Shown piece after piece: positions 8,261 through 16,147 of a stretch of 64,000 nt of DNA. Position numbers and translations under genes: made by a program. The notes below the pieces were generated by a model. It worked only from the letters and a program-made list of their open reading frames with translations. It was not told where the DNA came from and did no database searches. This stretch comes from Neorhizobium populisoli (lineage in GTDB: Bacteria; Pseudomonadota; Alphaproteobacteria; Rhizobiales; Rhizobiaceae): the NCBI RefSeq assembly GCF_019430945.1, contig NZ_JAHYCB010000015.1, positions 1 to 64,000 of the forward strand. The letters run 5' to 3'. Position 1 is the first letter of the stretch, and every line of letters begins with the position of its first letter.

Positions 8261-8752
8261 ATGCAAGATAACCGTTGCAGACTTCGCGTCGAAGCCGAAA
8301 TAATCGGATACATCCCAGCGCTGTACAAATTCGCCCACCGCTTTCATCGCACGGAGAGCGACGTCGAAGATCTGGTTCAAGACACCCTCCTGAAGGCGCT
8401 CGGAAATCTTGACAAGTTTCAGGAAGGGACGAGCGTGAAGTCCTGGATGTTTACGATAATGCGAAACGCATTTTGCACCAAGTACGCTCGCAACAAGCGC
8501 GAGCAGGTCGGATTGGACGATGTTCAGATAAACAAGTTTTCGACGAAACCGGAGCAGGAGTGGCGAGTGCAAGGCCAGGAGATCGAGCAAGCTATCGCCG
8601 CCCTCAACGCCGACCACCGTAAGGCGGTCGATCTGGTAATCCTGCAGGGCACGAGCTACGAGGACGCTGCGGTTTTGTGTCAGTGCGCTGTTGGAACAAT
8701 GAAGAGCCGCGTCAATCGCGCAAGGGCGTCGCTCTCTCGCATGCTGTCATAG
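8261..8752 (+). CDS. ecfG: EcfG-type (ECF15) RNA polymerase sigma factor
   Basis: 163 residues with sigma region 2 (about 12-75: FHRTESDVEDLVQDTLLKAL and GTSVKSWMFTIMRNAF) and region 4 (about 105-160: GTSYEDAA, CAVGTMKSRVNRAR). The wording closely follows the EcfG/RpoE2 general stress sigma factors of rhizobia. EcfG is held by the anti-sigma factor NepR and released by phosphorylated PhyR; neither gene is visible here, so this looks like a secondary EcfG copy, as known for some Rhizobium species. The start is set by GAGGAG 8 bases upstream. Its own promoter is of the type it would recognise. Confidence 0.85.
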   Translation: MQDNRCRLRVEAEIIGYIPALYKFAHRFHRTESDVEDLVQDTLLKALGNLDKFQEGTSVKSWMFTIMRNAFCTKYARNKREQVGLDDVQINKFSTKPEQEWRVQGQEIEQAIAALNADHRKAVDLVILQGTSYEDAAVLCQCAVGTMKSRVNRARASLSRMLS

Positions 8753-9233
8753 CGGCAGGCAAGAACGCGTCCTATCCTGCCGTTTCCGCGCACTTCAGGG
8801 CTAAGGTGCAACTTCTTGATTGCGTTTTGTCCGCAAGGAAATGCGGCGGGCGGCTATTTGTCTATCGTTGTCGTAGCAGACCAACTCATGTCCGATGACG
8901 TGAACGGAAACGTCTCAGGTGCAGACGGCGCGCTTCTCGATGTGACCGGTCAAACCGATGGCCTTCACGCTTAAGAGCTTCTATACGTCCAAGATCCGTT
9001 TGTTTATGTTGTCACCGCCCAGACTTCGTCAGGGGCACACTACTCCGATCTTCGTAGGGATCATCCGCCCTATTACTTATGGGGAAAACAGTAAAACGGC
9101 ACTGAAAACCACATCCTCGCGGTGGCTCTCGGGAATCGCGGGCCTCCCATCGTTGGCCCGCATCTATTCGCAAAGTCAGTCCATACGGCGGCATACTAGG
9201 CCATAGCTCGATGCGTGCGATGCCATGGTCGCG
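8753..9233 (+). other. Intergenic stretch with no supported gene
   Basis: About 480 bp between the convergent ecfG and a small membrane protein gene. Only short open frames without coding character are seen. No terminator, promoter of the GGAAC class or repeat was recognised. A 28-codon frame at 8888 is too short to support. Confidence 0.4.
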
Positions 9234-9416
9234 TTAAGAGCTTTGAAAAATGCCGTACACCGCTATGAACACATAGAGGAACGCGGCAAGTGCCGCGATC
9301 CCGACGATAAAGAGCATGAGGCCTTTCCCAGCCTGTAATTTTTTCTTCTTCTGTTCCGAGCTGTCGGACGACGGTGCCAATCCGGTAGGGGTTTCATTCT
9401 TGCCGTAATTCGTCAT
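9234..9416 (-). CDS. Small single-pass membrane protein
   Basis: A 60-residue protein: a polar N-terminus with a Lys-rich patch (EQKKKKLQ) followed by one membrane helix of about 25 residues (GLMLFIVGIAALAAFLYVFI). The start MTNYGKN at 9416 follows GGGAG. It lies 13 bp after the end of another tiny membrane protein gene, making it the third gene of a predicted operon starting at 9770. No family recognised. Confidence 0.65.
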   Translation of the reverse strand: MTNYGKNETPTGLAPSSDSSEQKKKKLQAGKGLMLFIVGIAALAAFLYVFIAVYGIFQSS

Positions 9417-9429
9417 GCATTTTCTCCCA

Positions 9430-9570
9430 TCATAGGAGGGCGACGCCTGCACCAGCGATGGTCAGGACCACCAGTAACAGGACAACTGCTCTGGCGATGC
9501 CGCTACTTCCCCCAGTTTGGCCAAAGATTCTGAACCACCAGTCTGGCCCCTGATTGCCGCTGTGAGACAT
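9430..9570 (-). CDS. 46-residue membrane protein, translationally coupled
   Basis: A 46-residue frame, MSHSGNQGPDWWFRIFGQ followed by a C-terminal hydrophobic helix (VVLLLVVLTIAGAGVALL). Its ATG overlaps the stop of the preceding gene as TGATG, and AAGGGAAATG sits in front, so translation is probably coupled. It lies between two other small membrane protein genes in the same direction. No family recognised. The WWFRIFGQ segment is reminiscent of amphipathic anchors but this is only an impression. Confidence 0.7.
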   Translation of the reverse strand: MSHSGNQGPDWWFRIFGQTGGSSGIARAVVLLLVVLTIAGAGVALL

Positions 9571-9770
9571 CATTTCCCTTTTTGATCGCTGCCTGAAATC
9601 ACGTCTGGCGGGCTGAGCGCTGGAGATGTCGCCCCATCGAAGAAACCGTATGCCAGACCCAGTAAACCAGCGAGCGTAACGGCGAACGCAGCAACCGTCC
9701 CTTTTTTCGAGGCTACGGACATTGCGAGGCCTAGAAGGGCGGCTCCGACTGCTACCGCGGTGAAGGACAT
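9570..9770 (-). CDS. Small two-helix membrane protein
   Basis: About 66 residues starting MSFTAVAVG, with two hydrophobic helices (residues 1-17 and 25-46) and a polar tail ending SGSDQKGK. Longer frames starting at 9782 or 9848 are possible, but the EcfG-type -10 at 9792-9795 puts the transcript start near 9785, which favours the 9770 start and excludes the 9848 start for this transcript. First gene of a three-gene operon of tiny membrane proteins. Confidence 0.65.
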   Translation of the reverse strand: MSFTAVAVGAALLGLAMSVASKKGTVAAFAVTLAGLLGLAYGFFDGATSPALSPPDVISGSDQKGK

Positions 9771-9791
9771 TATCGTAATCATGCCGCAGCG

Positions 9792-9816
9792 AACTGAAAT
9801 AAGAGCAAAGAGTTCC
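9792..9816 (-). promoter_or_regulatory. EcfG-type promoter of the tiny membrane protein operon
   Basis: Minus strand GGAAC (9816-9812), 16 bp, AGTT (9795-9792), 22 bp before the chosen start at 9770. Confidence 0.7.
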
Positions 9817-10086
9817 ATTTGTTGGGCTACATCGACGTGCGAGTGCATTGGCTCTCAGTTTGGGACAAGGCTAGTCGTAAGTCGAAGCGGTACGGCTAGA
9901 ATGTCCGCCCCCGAATGGCCACCGAACCTCACGCGATCTACCGGAAGGTTTGATCGAACTCCCGGCAGGCCTGCTCTCCGGCAACCTCATCGGTGCAAGT
10001 GGTTGAGAACCCAAGCGTGTCACATATGAGCAGCGGGCGGATACGCGATGCGACGAGACCGGTCGCACCAACGCCGGGGAAGACAT

Positions 10087-10542
10087 CTAATGGAGCGGCC
10101 CGTCTCCGGTTTCATGGACTTTAATCGCGCTCATGGCAGTGGACTGGTCGCGATCACCAAACGCCCGCCCAACATCGGCATAGGCGAGGCCGAACTTGTC
10201 GCGCACCTCCCACATCAGTCGGCGGCGTGCAACGACCACTCGTTTCAAAGCAGAGCGCCCAACGACATCACGATACTCTACGCCTAATTCTCCGCATCGC
10301 TTCTTTATGTAACTCACCTCCGGTCGGACACATTTGTTCGCGAGGTGAAACTGGTAAGCGCGGACATGAGCATCGAAGAGGATTTCTGCGCGTTTCCAGA
10401 TAGGTGGGCGCTGTGAGACCTCGATCTGCAACTTGCGCGCCACTACCATCCGCGATGCCGAAGCATACCTGGCCTGCCGCGATCTGTGGGCGTGGAGAAG
10501 TTTAGCTTGTGTGGGAGTGATTTCCTGAACTTGAACGGTCAT
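10087..10542 (-). CDS. Protein with DnaA domain IV-like helix-turn-helix
   Basis: 151 residues; start MTVQVQEITP at 10542 with GGAAA upstream. The C-terminal part (about 80-145) resembles the DNA-binding domain IV of DnaA: DVVGRSALKRVVVARRRLMW, a helix, then GRAFGDRDQSTAMSAIK, which mirrors the DnaA signature GRDHSTV-H-A. The ATPase domains of DnaA are absent. Such orphan DnaA-C proteins occur in rhizobial genomes; whether this one binds DnaA boxes is unknown. It stands alone on the minus strand. Confidence 0.7.
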   Translation of the reverse strand: MTVQVQEITPTQAKLLHAHRSRQARYASASRMVVARKLQIEVSQRPPIWKRAEILFDAHVRAYQFHLANKCVRPEVSYIKKRCGELGVEYRDVVGRSALKRVVVARRRLMWEVRDKFGLAYADVGRAFGDRDQSTAMSAIKVHETGDGPLH

Positions 10543-10845
10543 TTTCCAACATGCCTTATCGCTTGGCCGCACAAGGCCGAAGCTGACATCATCTATGAAG
10601 TGGTGAAGCGCACGCACCCCGGACCCGAGAACAGTCCGACGGGAAGTGCGCTGTACGATCAGCCGCAAGAGACGTGCTGTCTCAGATCGTGACCATTAGA
10701 TGTTGCTTGGAAAGCTCGAATTCAAGTGACGCGAAGAGCGACTTGGAAGGGTTGGTCGATTTGAAATGTGGTCGATCCCAACAATCAGATATGCAAGGAG
10801 CGGCTCTACCGCTCTTTCCGGCATTGTCCTTCCTTTCGTATCAAG

Positions 10846-10870
10846 GGAACTTCGTCTCACACGGTCAGTT
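10846..10870 (+). promoter_or_regulatory. EcfG-type promoter of the 10896-12856 operon
   Basis: GGAAC (10846-10850), 16 bp, AGTT (10867-10870), 25 bp before the start at 10896. Confidence 0.8.
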
Positions 10871-10895
10871 CGAGCGAGGCAAAAGGAGATCGATC

Positions 10896-11234
10896 ATGCC
10901 CGAAAGAAAACGCCGTGACGCTGTTCTCACCGAAACTGCGACGGAAGCGAGGCAGGGGCGCACCGGACGACCCGTGCTTATGGTACTGATCTGCGGGCTC
11001 GTTCTCGTCTTCTTCGCATGGGGTGCAGCCGAATGGTGGGGTGAAGCGACAGACGCACCGCCGCAGCAGACCGCTACTCCACCGGCTGGGGAAAATACCC
11101 CTCGCCCGCAGACGACAACGACCGCTCCTTCAGGCGGAATGGCTCCAACCGACCGTACGCCCCACGCCGATGGCGGTAGCGGGAACCCCAACCCCGTCAA
11201 TGAGCCATCGGGAAACACCGTGACGAAGCCATGA
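10896..11234 (+). CDS. Single-pass membrane protein with Pro/Thr-rich tail
   Basis: 112 residues: a basic N-terminus (MPERKRRD), one membrane helix at about residues 28-48 (VLMVLICGLVLVFFAWGAA) and a long low-complexity tail rich in Pro, Thr, Gly and Asn, probably periplasmic. AAAAGGAG precedes the ATG. It is the first gene of a likely operon with an alpha/beta hydrolase (38 bp gap), an unknown protein and a 42-residue membrane protein, all behind an EcfG-type promoter. No family recognised. Confidence 0.7.
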   Translation: MPERKRRDAVLTETATEARQGRTGRPVLMVLICGLVLVFFAWGAAEWWGEATDAPPQQTATPPAGENTPRPQTTTTAPSGGMAPTDRTPHADGGSGNPNPVNEPSGNTVTKP

Positions 11235-11272
11235 TCCTCGAGCCGGCGTCTGTGGCGTAAGGGGTTAACTGG

Positions 11273-12247
11273 ATGCATTACGATCCTAACGCCATTTTCA
11301 CAGCGAAAGATATAAGGCGAGCCGGGCGGTTAAACAAACTGCTAAAATGGGTCCCGAGATACCGCACGAGCGGCAGGTTCAACGCCCGGTTCATCAACGG
11401 CATGTGTTCGGTAGGACGCCATCTGGCCGCAGAGCCCGCAAACATCGGCGTGATGGTCAAAAGCCTATCGGTGAATGGCGGTAAGCTGCCGATCCGCGTC
11501 CTGTTTCCCGAAAAGCCGCGTGCCTTGCTTCTTCATTTTCATGGCGGAGCCTGGGTGATTGGGGACTCTAAGCTAGATGATAATTGGAATGTCGAATATG
11601 TCCGCCGCTGTCGTGTCGCAGTGGCTAGTGCCAATTTTCATCTGGCGACAGACGATGATCTCGCGCAGACGATCAGGGACGCGCACGCTTTTACTAGGTG
11701 GGCGCTGGACAGCCGAGCCAATTTTGGCGTCGACAAAGTTTTTCTGGAGGGTGAGTCTTCGGGTGCCCACCTTGCCGCGTCTTCTCTTGTCCGGTTGTCG
11801 CGCAGTCGGTCGCTTGAGTGTATTGCCGGACTTGTCTCCTACTGTGGAGCGTTCGATCTCTCTGGTCCCGCCAGCCTCAAACTGGCAGCTGACAGCCTCG
11901 TCATCGACCCGCAGGCTGCAGGCAGAAACTTGGATCGACTTCTGGAAGGGTCACCTTCACTCGCAGTGGATGATCCCGTTGTATCGCCGTTGCGTGCCGA
12001 CTTGATTGGAATGCCGCCCGGCCTCTTCATTGCCGGACAACTTGACCCGATCATCGGCGACAGCCGGTCGATGCAGACGCGTTGGCAAGACGTCTGCGGG
12101 AACGCGGACCTGCTGGTCGTGCCGGAAGGACCCCATGGTTTCCATCGCTTTCCCACCCGACTGGCGGCGCGGACAAAGACGGTTGCCGTTGAATGGATCA
12201 ACCGCAGACTGCGGAACGAGGTGCAGGAAGCATCGTTTAATGCTTAG
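11273..12247 (+). CDS. Alpha/beta hydrolase (HSL-like esterase)
   Basis: 324 residues with the hormone-sensitive-lipase features: HFHGGAWVIG (oxyanion hole), nucleophile elbow GESSGAH, acidic residue in GQLDPI and the catalytic histidine in EGPHGFH. Such enzymes cleave short-chain esters of unknown identity. No signal peptide, so cytosolic. A heavily decayed paralogue lies at 18003-18695. The next gene starts 16 bp downstream. Confidence 0.88.
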   Translation: MHYDPNAIFTAKDIRRAGRLNKLLKWVPRYRTSGRFNARFINGMCSVGRHLAAEPANIGVMVKSLSVNGGKLPIRVLFPEKPRALLLHFHGGAWVIGDSKLDDNWNVEYVRRCRVAVASANFHLATDDDLAQTIRDAHAFTRWALDSRANFGVDKVFLEGESSGAHLAASSLVRLSRSRSLECIAGLVSYCGAFDLSGPASLKLAADSLVIDPQAAGRNLDRLLEGSPSLAVDDPVVSPLRADLIGMPPGLFIAGQLDPIIGDSRSMQTRWQDVCGNADLLVVPEGPHGFHRFPTRLAARTKTVAVEWINRRLRNEVQEASFNA

Positions 12248-12263
12248 GAACAGGAGATGCGAA

Positions 12264-12728
12264 ATGTCTAACGCCACTCAGGACAATCAGCGCGGCACCA
12301 AGAACAACGGTGTGAGCGATACGGAATTCGGCAAGTCCGTTGAAAGCCAGGCGCAGATTGCGGATGCTGCGATCTTGGCCTCTGGTACCGACCCAGGCGA
12401 GGTCTTGAATGTATATCGGTTGGAACCGGTCGCACCGCCCGACGACTTCAGGTGGGACAAAGCACAAAGCCACGGATCGATTTATGTCGCGGCGCGGACA
12501 GCTGGCGACGCGCGCATCGTTGCTGCTGGACACGAGGGTGACTTTCTCGAAATGGCATCCCTCCCAAGCGAAGACGTGACGACAAGGCATGCGAGCGCCT
12601 TCCGCGACGAGAAGGCATACACCGTTATCGAAGTCGCCAATGCGGTGCCGGGTCTCCATCGCGGGCTGGTTGAGGATAAAGCGAAATTGGAACGGCTGGC
12701 CTCCTCCAATGGCGACATGCTTCGTTGA
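12264..12728 (+). CDS. Unrecognised 154-residue protein
   Basis: A soluble protein, start MSNATQDN at 12264 behind AGGAG. The N-terminal 35 residues are polar and probably disordered; the rest is mixed alpha/beta with no motif I can name. It is placed 16 bp after the hydrolase and its stop overlaps the start of a tiny membrane protein gene (TGATG), so it belongs to the same predicted stress-induced operon. Confidence 0.65.
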   Translation: MSNATQDNQRGTKNNGVSDTEFGKSVESQAQIADAAILASGTDPGEVLNVYRLEPVAPPDDFRWDKAQSHGSIYVAARTAGDARIVAAGHEGDFLEMASLPSEDVTTRHASAFRDEKAYTVIEVANAVPGLHRGLVEDKAKLERLASSNGDMLR

Positions 12729-12856
12729 TGACTTCCGTGATCATTGGCATCGTCACCATTGTTGCAGCGGTCGCGTTCATGTCGGTGATGAAGCTGTTCT
12801 ACAACAGGAGACGCGTCTATTGGCCCAGCGAGTGCCCTTGCGGAGCAACAGCGTGA
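12728..12856 (+). CDS. 42-residue membrane protein, translationally coupled
   Basis: MTSVIIGIVTIVAAVAFMSV forms one membrane helix, followed by a basic segment (KLFYNRRRVYW) and a C-terminal CPCG pair of cysteines. The ATG overlaps the upstream stop as TGATG. The frame ends 2 bp before the -35 of the next EcfG-type promoter. The overlap, hydrophobic helix and position-inside rule charges support a real product. Confidence 0.6.
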   Translation: MTSVIIGIVTIVAAVAFMSVMKLFYNRRRVYWPSECPCGATA

Positions 12857-12858
12857 AT

Positions 12859-12883
12859 GGAACCGGAAGCGCCATACATTGTT
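12859..12883 (+). promoter_or_regulatory. EcfG-type promoter of the first DUF982 gene
   Basis: GGAAC (12859-12863), 16 bp, TGTT (12880-12883), 30 bp before the start at 12914. Confidence 0.8.
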
Positions 12884-12913
12884 ATCGCTCGACAGTAATG
12901 GGAAAAACAAATT

Positions 12914-13174
12914 ATGGCTGGACCAAACGAAAAGTGGAGCCGACCCGTCGAGGTGCGCATGAATCGGGAAGGGAGGAGGACCGTGGCCGGACCGTTCGAA
13001 GCGCTCGCGGTTCTGACCGACTCGTGGCCAGGCGAGCAGAGCTTGAGCTTTGTGAAAGCACGGAGCGCTTGCAGAGGTGCGCTCGCTGGCCACAAATCAC
13101 TCGAAGACGCGCGCAGAGAATTTGAGACCGCGGCAACCGAAGCCCGTCAAAAATTCGAACGTGGTCGGCACTAG
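12914..13174 (+). CDS. DUF982 family protein
   Basis: 86 residues with the DUF982 pattern: KWSRPVEVRM, VAGPFEALAVLTDSWP, A-x-x-x-C near the middle and a final AREFETAA-like helix. DUF982 proteins are small, very common in rhizobia and of unknown function. A second DUF982 gene lies at 33049-33309 and also follows an EcfG-type promoter, so this family appears twice in the same predicted regulon. Confidence 0.88.
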   Translation: MAGPNEKWSRPVEVRMNREGRRTVAGPFEALAVLTDSWPGEQSLSFVKARSACRGALAGHKSLEDARREFETAATEARQKFERGRH

Positions 13175-13305
13175 ATCAAAACTGACGGTGCCGAAGTTAG
13201 CGGCACTTGCACCGCGACTGTCTATCCAATTTTGAACGCAGCCTTTCCAAGTTGTCAAAAGCTCCTTGATTGGCCCCTTTGCGAGTTGCGTTATGCTGAG
13301 ATGTT

Positions 13306-13395
13306 CTACCAGCTTAAATAAGCTTCAATGATGAATTTGTTGATGCCGTCGAGCTGGGCCGCTACGTAGGCCTTGTCCAAAGCAGCGCTCGCAGA
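13306..13395 (-). pseudogene. DUF4142 gene fragment
   Basis: About 29 codons reading ASAALDKAYVAAQLDG and onwards match the C-terminal part of DUF4142 proteins; the intact gene at 38817 reads ASGAAFDKAYVASQLEG. No other part of the gene is found nearby, so this is a small relic. Confidence 0.55.
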
Positions 13396-13444
13396 CGATC
13401 GGCGCGATCGGCGATGTACGCTATCGTACCCTTCAAAAATTTCT

Positions 13445-13469
13445 GGAACTAATCGTCGACGGCAGAGTT
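13445..13469 (+). promoter_or_regulatory. EcfG-type promoter of the 13499 operon
   Basis: GGAAC (13445-13449), 16 bp, AGTT (13466-13469), 29 bp before the GTG start at 13499. Confidence 0.75.
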
Positions 13470-13498
13470 TTTCGCGCGAATTAGCAAAGGAGTTGACT

Positions 13499-13681
13499 GT
13501 GACCGCGCCCGTTTCCCAGCCCCAGATCACCGGCGCCAAGGAAGTTGTAAGCGTCGTCGATTTCGCCGTCAGGTACGGCCTCTGTACAGAAGAGAAAAAT
13601 CGGCTCGTAAAGCTTTTCGGTCACTTCGCCCGCAAGCATGAATTGCTGATGAACGCTCGGCGCGAGACAAGGGTTCGCTGA
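13499..13681 (+). CDS. Small hypothetical protein, GTG start
   Basis: 60 residues starting at GTG, chosen because AAAGGAG lies 6 bases upstream. Sequence is mostly helical with a basic C-terminus (FARKHELLMNARRETRVR). No family recognised; small proteins of this pattern are seen in rhizobial genomes. The next tiny gene starts 1 bp after the stop, so they are probably co-translated. Confidence 0.65.
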   Translation: MTAPVSQPQITGAKEVVSVVDFAVRYGLCTEEKNRLVKLFGHFARKHELLMNARRETRVR

Positions 13682-13682
13682 T

Positions 13683-13808
13683 ATGATCCGGGCGTTGTTG
13701 TCACAGATCTTCAGTCGCTATCAGCAATCGATGGTGGCAGACCTCGTGCCGGCTACAGCTGTCATGTGCGGTGGTCTCTGGCTGACTGCGCTAGTTATGG
13801 GAATCTGA
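13683..13808 (+). CDS. 41-residue small membrane protein
   Basis: MIRALLSQIFSRYQQSMVAD followed by a hydrophobic C-terminal helix (ATAVMCGGLWLTALVMGI). It starts 1 bp after the preceding stop codon and is in the same direction, behind the same EcfG-type promoter. Too short for family assignment; the amphipathic-then-hydrophobic layout supports a membrane peptide. Confidence 0.55.
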   Translation: MIRALLSQIFSRYQQSMVADLVPATAVMCGGLWLTALVMGI

Positions 13809-14305
13809 ATTCGAAAGCTCGCGCTTAGTAGAAACAGGCGCGGGCGGAACGGCCTGAACCTCTTTTCTACATTGACCGTTAACGTTCCGCGTGAAACGTT
13901 GATATAGAACGTCCGCAGAATAGAGCGGCGGCAGAGTTGACGGGCGCCCCTGCCGTGCCAAGATCATTGGTTTTAGGGCGTCTCAAAAACCCCCTTTTTG
14001 ATCCGTCTACACCGAAGTCGAACCTTGCGGACCCGATCCGCTGCCCTCTGCGTGGGCCGCCTAGACCCACTGCTTGAAATGCGTCTTCTGATCCCACTCT
14101 AAATCTGCAGTCGCGTACGGCTTGATCCCGCTTCGACGTCAAAAAGCCCAGTTTTTTCTTCCGGGACGAGGACTTTGGTGTTGGGCGATCTCGTATTTTG
14201 GTCGCCGTGAAGGAAAATTTCGTGGCATATGCGGCAGCGCTTTTGAGGTCGCACTGACGGTCGTTGCTACATCAAATGGCAATCGAAGACCGCCGATTAT
14301 AAGGC
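13809..14305 (+). other. Intergenic stretch downstream of malQ
   Basis: About 500 bp between a tiny membrane protein gene and the end of malQ. In many rhizobia treY follows malQ in this position, but no TreY-like reading was found in any frame. An 87-codon minus-strand frame at 13879-14142 has no recognisable content. No GGAAC-type promoter or clear terminator was seen. Confidence 0.4.
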
Positions 14306-16147
14306 TCACCTTTGATTCGGCCGCTCCTCGCGCACTGCCTCCGCAATCCGTAAGAGCAGCGACACGCTGGCCAACTGCTCTATCGCAACGGAGAGTTTTG
14401 GCTTCCAGTTCGGGTAACTGTCGCTGGTACCGGGAATATTCGTGGGACGCTTCTCACCTGTCATGTCTGCCAGTCGAACCCCAGCCAGCATCGACGCAGT
14501 TTTTGCGATGAAGCGATGAGCGCTGACGATCAGGTCATTCAGCTTGTGCTCGCCCGCGGCGGAAGAAGGCAGGCGGTTTGGCGGATCCGTGCCTGCCTCC
14601 TCCAGCGCAACCTTCAGATCCTCTCGCTCATGCTGGCGTTCTTTGACATGCGCTTCTGTCAAGTCAGGAGGAACAACCCCATGATCCAACCTGGCTTTGA
14701 TGTCAGCGCCACGCCACCACCCAGCCAGTGTTTGATGATCATGGGTCGAAATACACGCGAGCGACAGCCGCGGATAAGCCTCCGTGGGCTTAAAGCCTTC
14801 TTCTTCCCGTTCATAAGACAAAATGCGGTAGGACAGGATCTGAGCTTCAGCGAGGTCTTTCTGCAAGCCGTCCGGCAGCATCCCTAAATCTTCTCCGATG
14901 ACCAGACATCTGAATTTCGACGACGCCTCCGCCAAAATCTGCAGCAATCCGTTTTGTGGGTAGTCCACATAGGCACCTCCCTCGGGCAAACTTTCAAGGG
15001 GTACGAGAAACAGCCGGCGCAAGGCTGCGGCATGATCGATCCTGATGGCGCCCGCGTAACGCATCGCAGCTGTTACCATCCGTCGATAGGGAGCATCGTC
15101 GCCCGACACGATCTTTGCCGGATGGAAAGCAGCCAGATGCCAATCCTGGCCGTTGGGCGCGAAGGGATCAGGGGGACTTCCAACCGTGGCATCGGCAATA
15201 TAGGCGTCCGGTTCACTCCAAGTCGCCGATCCATCGATTGCTTCACCAACGGCCAGATCAAGATAAAGGCCAATACGCAAACCGGCGTCCCGAGCCGTCT
15301 CGGCGACCCGGATTAGTTGCTGATTGCAAAGCCATTGCAGCCAAATGTGAAAGTCGATGGTGTCTGCATGTTCGTCGGCAAACGCGGCAACCTCCGCGCT
15401 TTCCGGCTGCTGATACGCCGCGGGCCAGGATTTCCAGCCAGTGCCGCTGCCCTTTTCACCCATGAAGGCTGACAGGGCTTCGAACAACGCGTGCCGCCGC
15501 AAGATTTCGCCGCCGTTCGCTACGAAGGCCTCGAAGTTTTGCCGAGACGAATTGTCTGATAAGCGCCGCCAGCTCGCCCAGACTTCCCGCAAAACCGCGA
15601 GTTTAGTCTCGGCTACCTGGATATAATCGACGAGATCAGTTGATCGCAACTCCTGTAACCTTGCTTCGAGTTCCGAAGTGCTTTCAAAGCTAGTAATTTT
15701 GTCGACGGCGATGTAGAGCGGATTGAGCATCTGCCGGTTCGACGGCTCATACGGGCTGCACCGATCGGGATCGGCAAGAAACGGCGCATGCAGCGGGTTG
15801 AGCCCGACGAAATCGGCGCCGAGCGTGGCGGCAAAACGGACCATTTCGACAAGGTCTTCAAAGTCACCGATGCCCCAGTTCCGTTCCGATCGAAGTTCAT
15901 AGAGCTGCAGACTGATCCCCCACACACGGTCGGCCTCGAGAAAATGCGGAAGGAAGGATGGCGCGATTTTATTGTTCTCAGGACTCTTTCGAACCGGTTT
16001 TTGCGGTTCGCTGTCAACCGCGACGCCGAGCGCCGCAAGAACTTTGCGTTTCACGCTATCGGTAATCGGTACCTCCACGTTTTCCGGGCTTGGCCTTGTC
16101 AGGCTGATCCCATGCTCTTTGGCCAGTTGGTCGAGGTCCCTATCCAT
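14306..16147 (-). CDS. malQ: 4-alpha-glucanotransferase (amylomaltase)
   Basis: 613 residues, GH77. Landmarks are WGISLQLYELRSERNWGIGD, GADFVGLNPLHA, the nucleophile region RIDHAAALRRLF, the acid/base region VIGEDLG and STHDHQTLAGWW. MalQ transfers glucan chains between alpha-1,4-glucans and works with TreY/TreZ in making trehalose. The start at 16147 overlaps the end of the preceding gene by 8 bp, whose second half is the tail of TreZ. So malQ is the surviving intact member of a treZ-malQ operon. Transcription probably comes from the EcfG-type promoter at 16843-16867. Confidence 0.93.
   Translation of the reverse strand: MDRDLDQLAKEHGISLTRPSPENVEVPITDSVKRKVLAALGVAVDSEPQKPVRKSPENNKIAPSFLPHFLEADRVWGISLQLYELRSERNWGIGDFEDLVEMVRFAATLGADFVGLNPLHAPFLADPDRCSPYEPSNRQMLNPLYIAVDKITSFESTSELEARLQELRSTDLVDYIQVAETKLAVLREVWASWRRLSDNSSRQNFEAFVANGGEILRRHALFEALSAFMGEKGSGTGWKSWPAAYQQPESAEVAAFADEHADTIDFHIWLQWLCNQQLIRVAETARDAGLRIGLYLDLAVGEAIDGSATWSEPDAYIADATVGSPPDPFAPNGQDWHLAAFHPAKIVSGDDAPYRRMVTAAMRYAGAIRIDHAAALRRLFLVPLESLPEGGAYVDYPQNGLLQILAEASSKFRCLVIGEDLGMLPDGLQKDLAEAQILSYRILSYEREEEGFKPTEAYPRLSLACISTHDHQTLAGWWRGADIKARLDHGVVPPDLTEAHVKERQHEREDLKVALEEAGTDPPNRLPSSAAGEHKLNDLIVSAHRFIAKTASMLAGVRLADMTGEKRPTNIPGTSDSYPNWKPKLSVAIEQLASVSLLLRIAEAVREERPNQR

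Noticed and set aside
8888-8974. 28-codon frame containing ADGALLDV, similar to a receiver phosphorylation segment
   Set aside because: No other receiver element in any frame around it; likely chance.
13879-14142. 87-codon minus-strand frame downstream of malQ
   Set aside because: Arg/Gly-rich, no ribosome binding site, no similarity I can name; tested as a TreY remnant without success.
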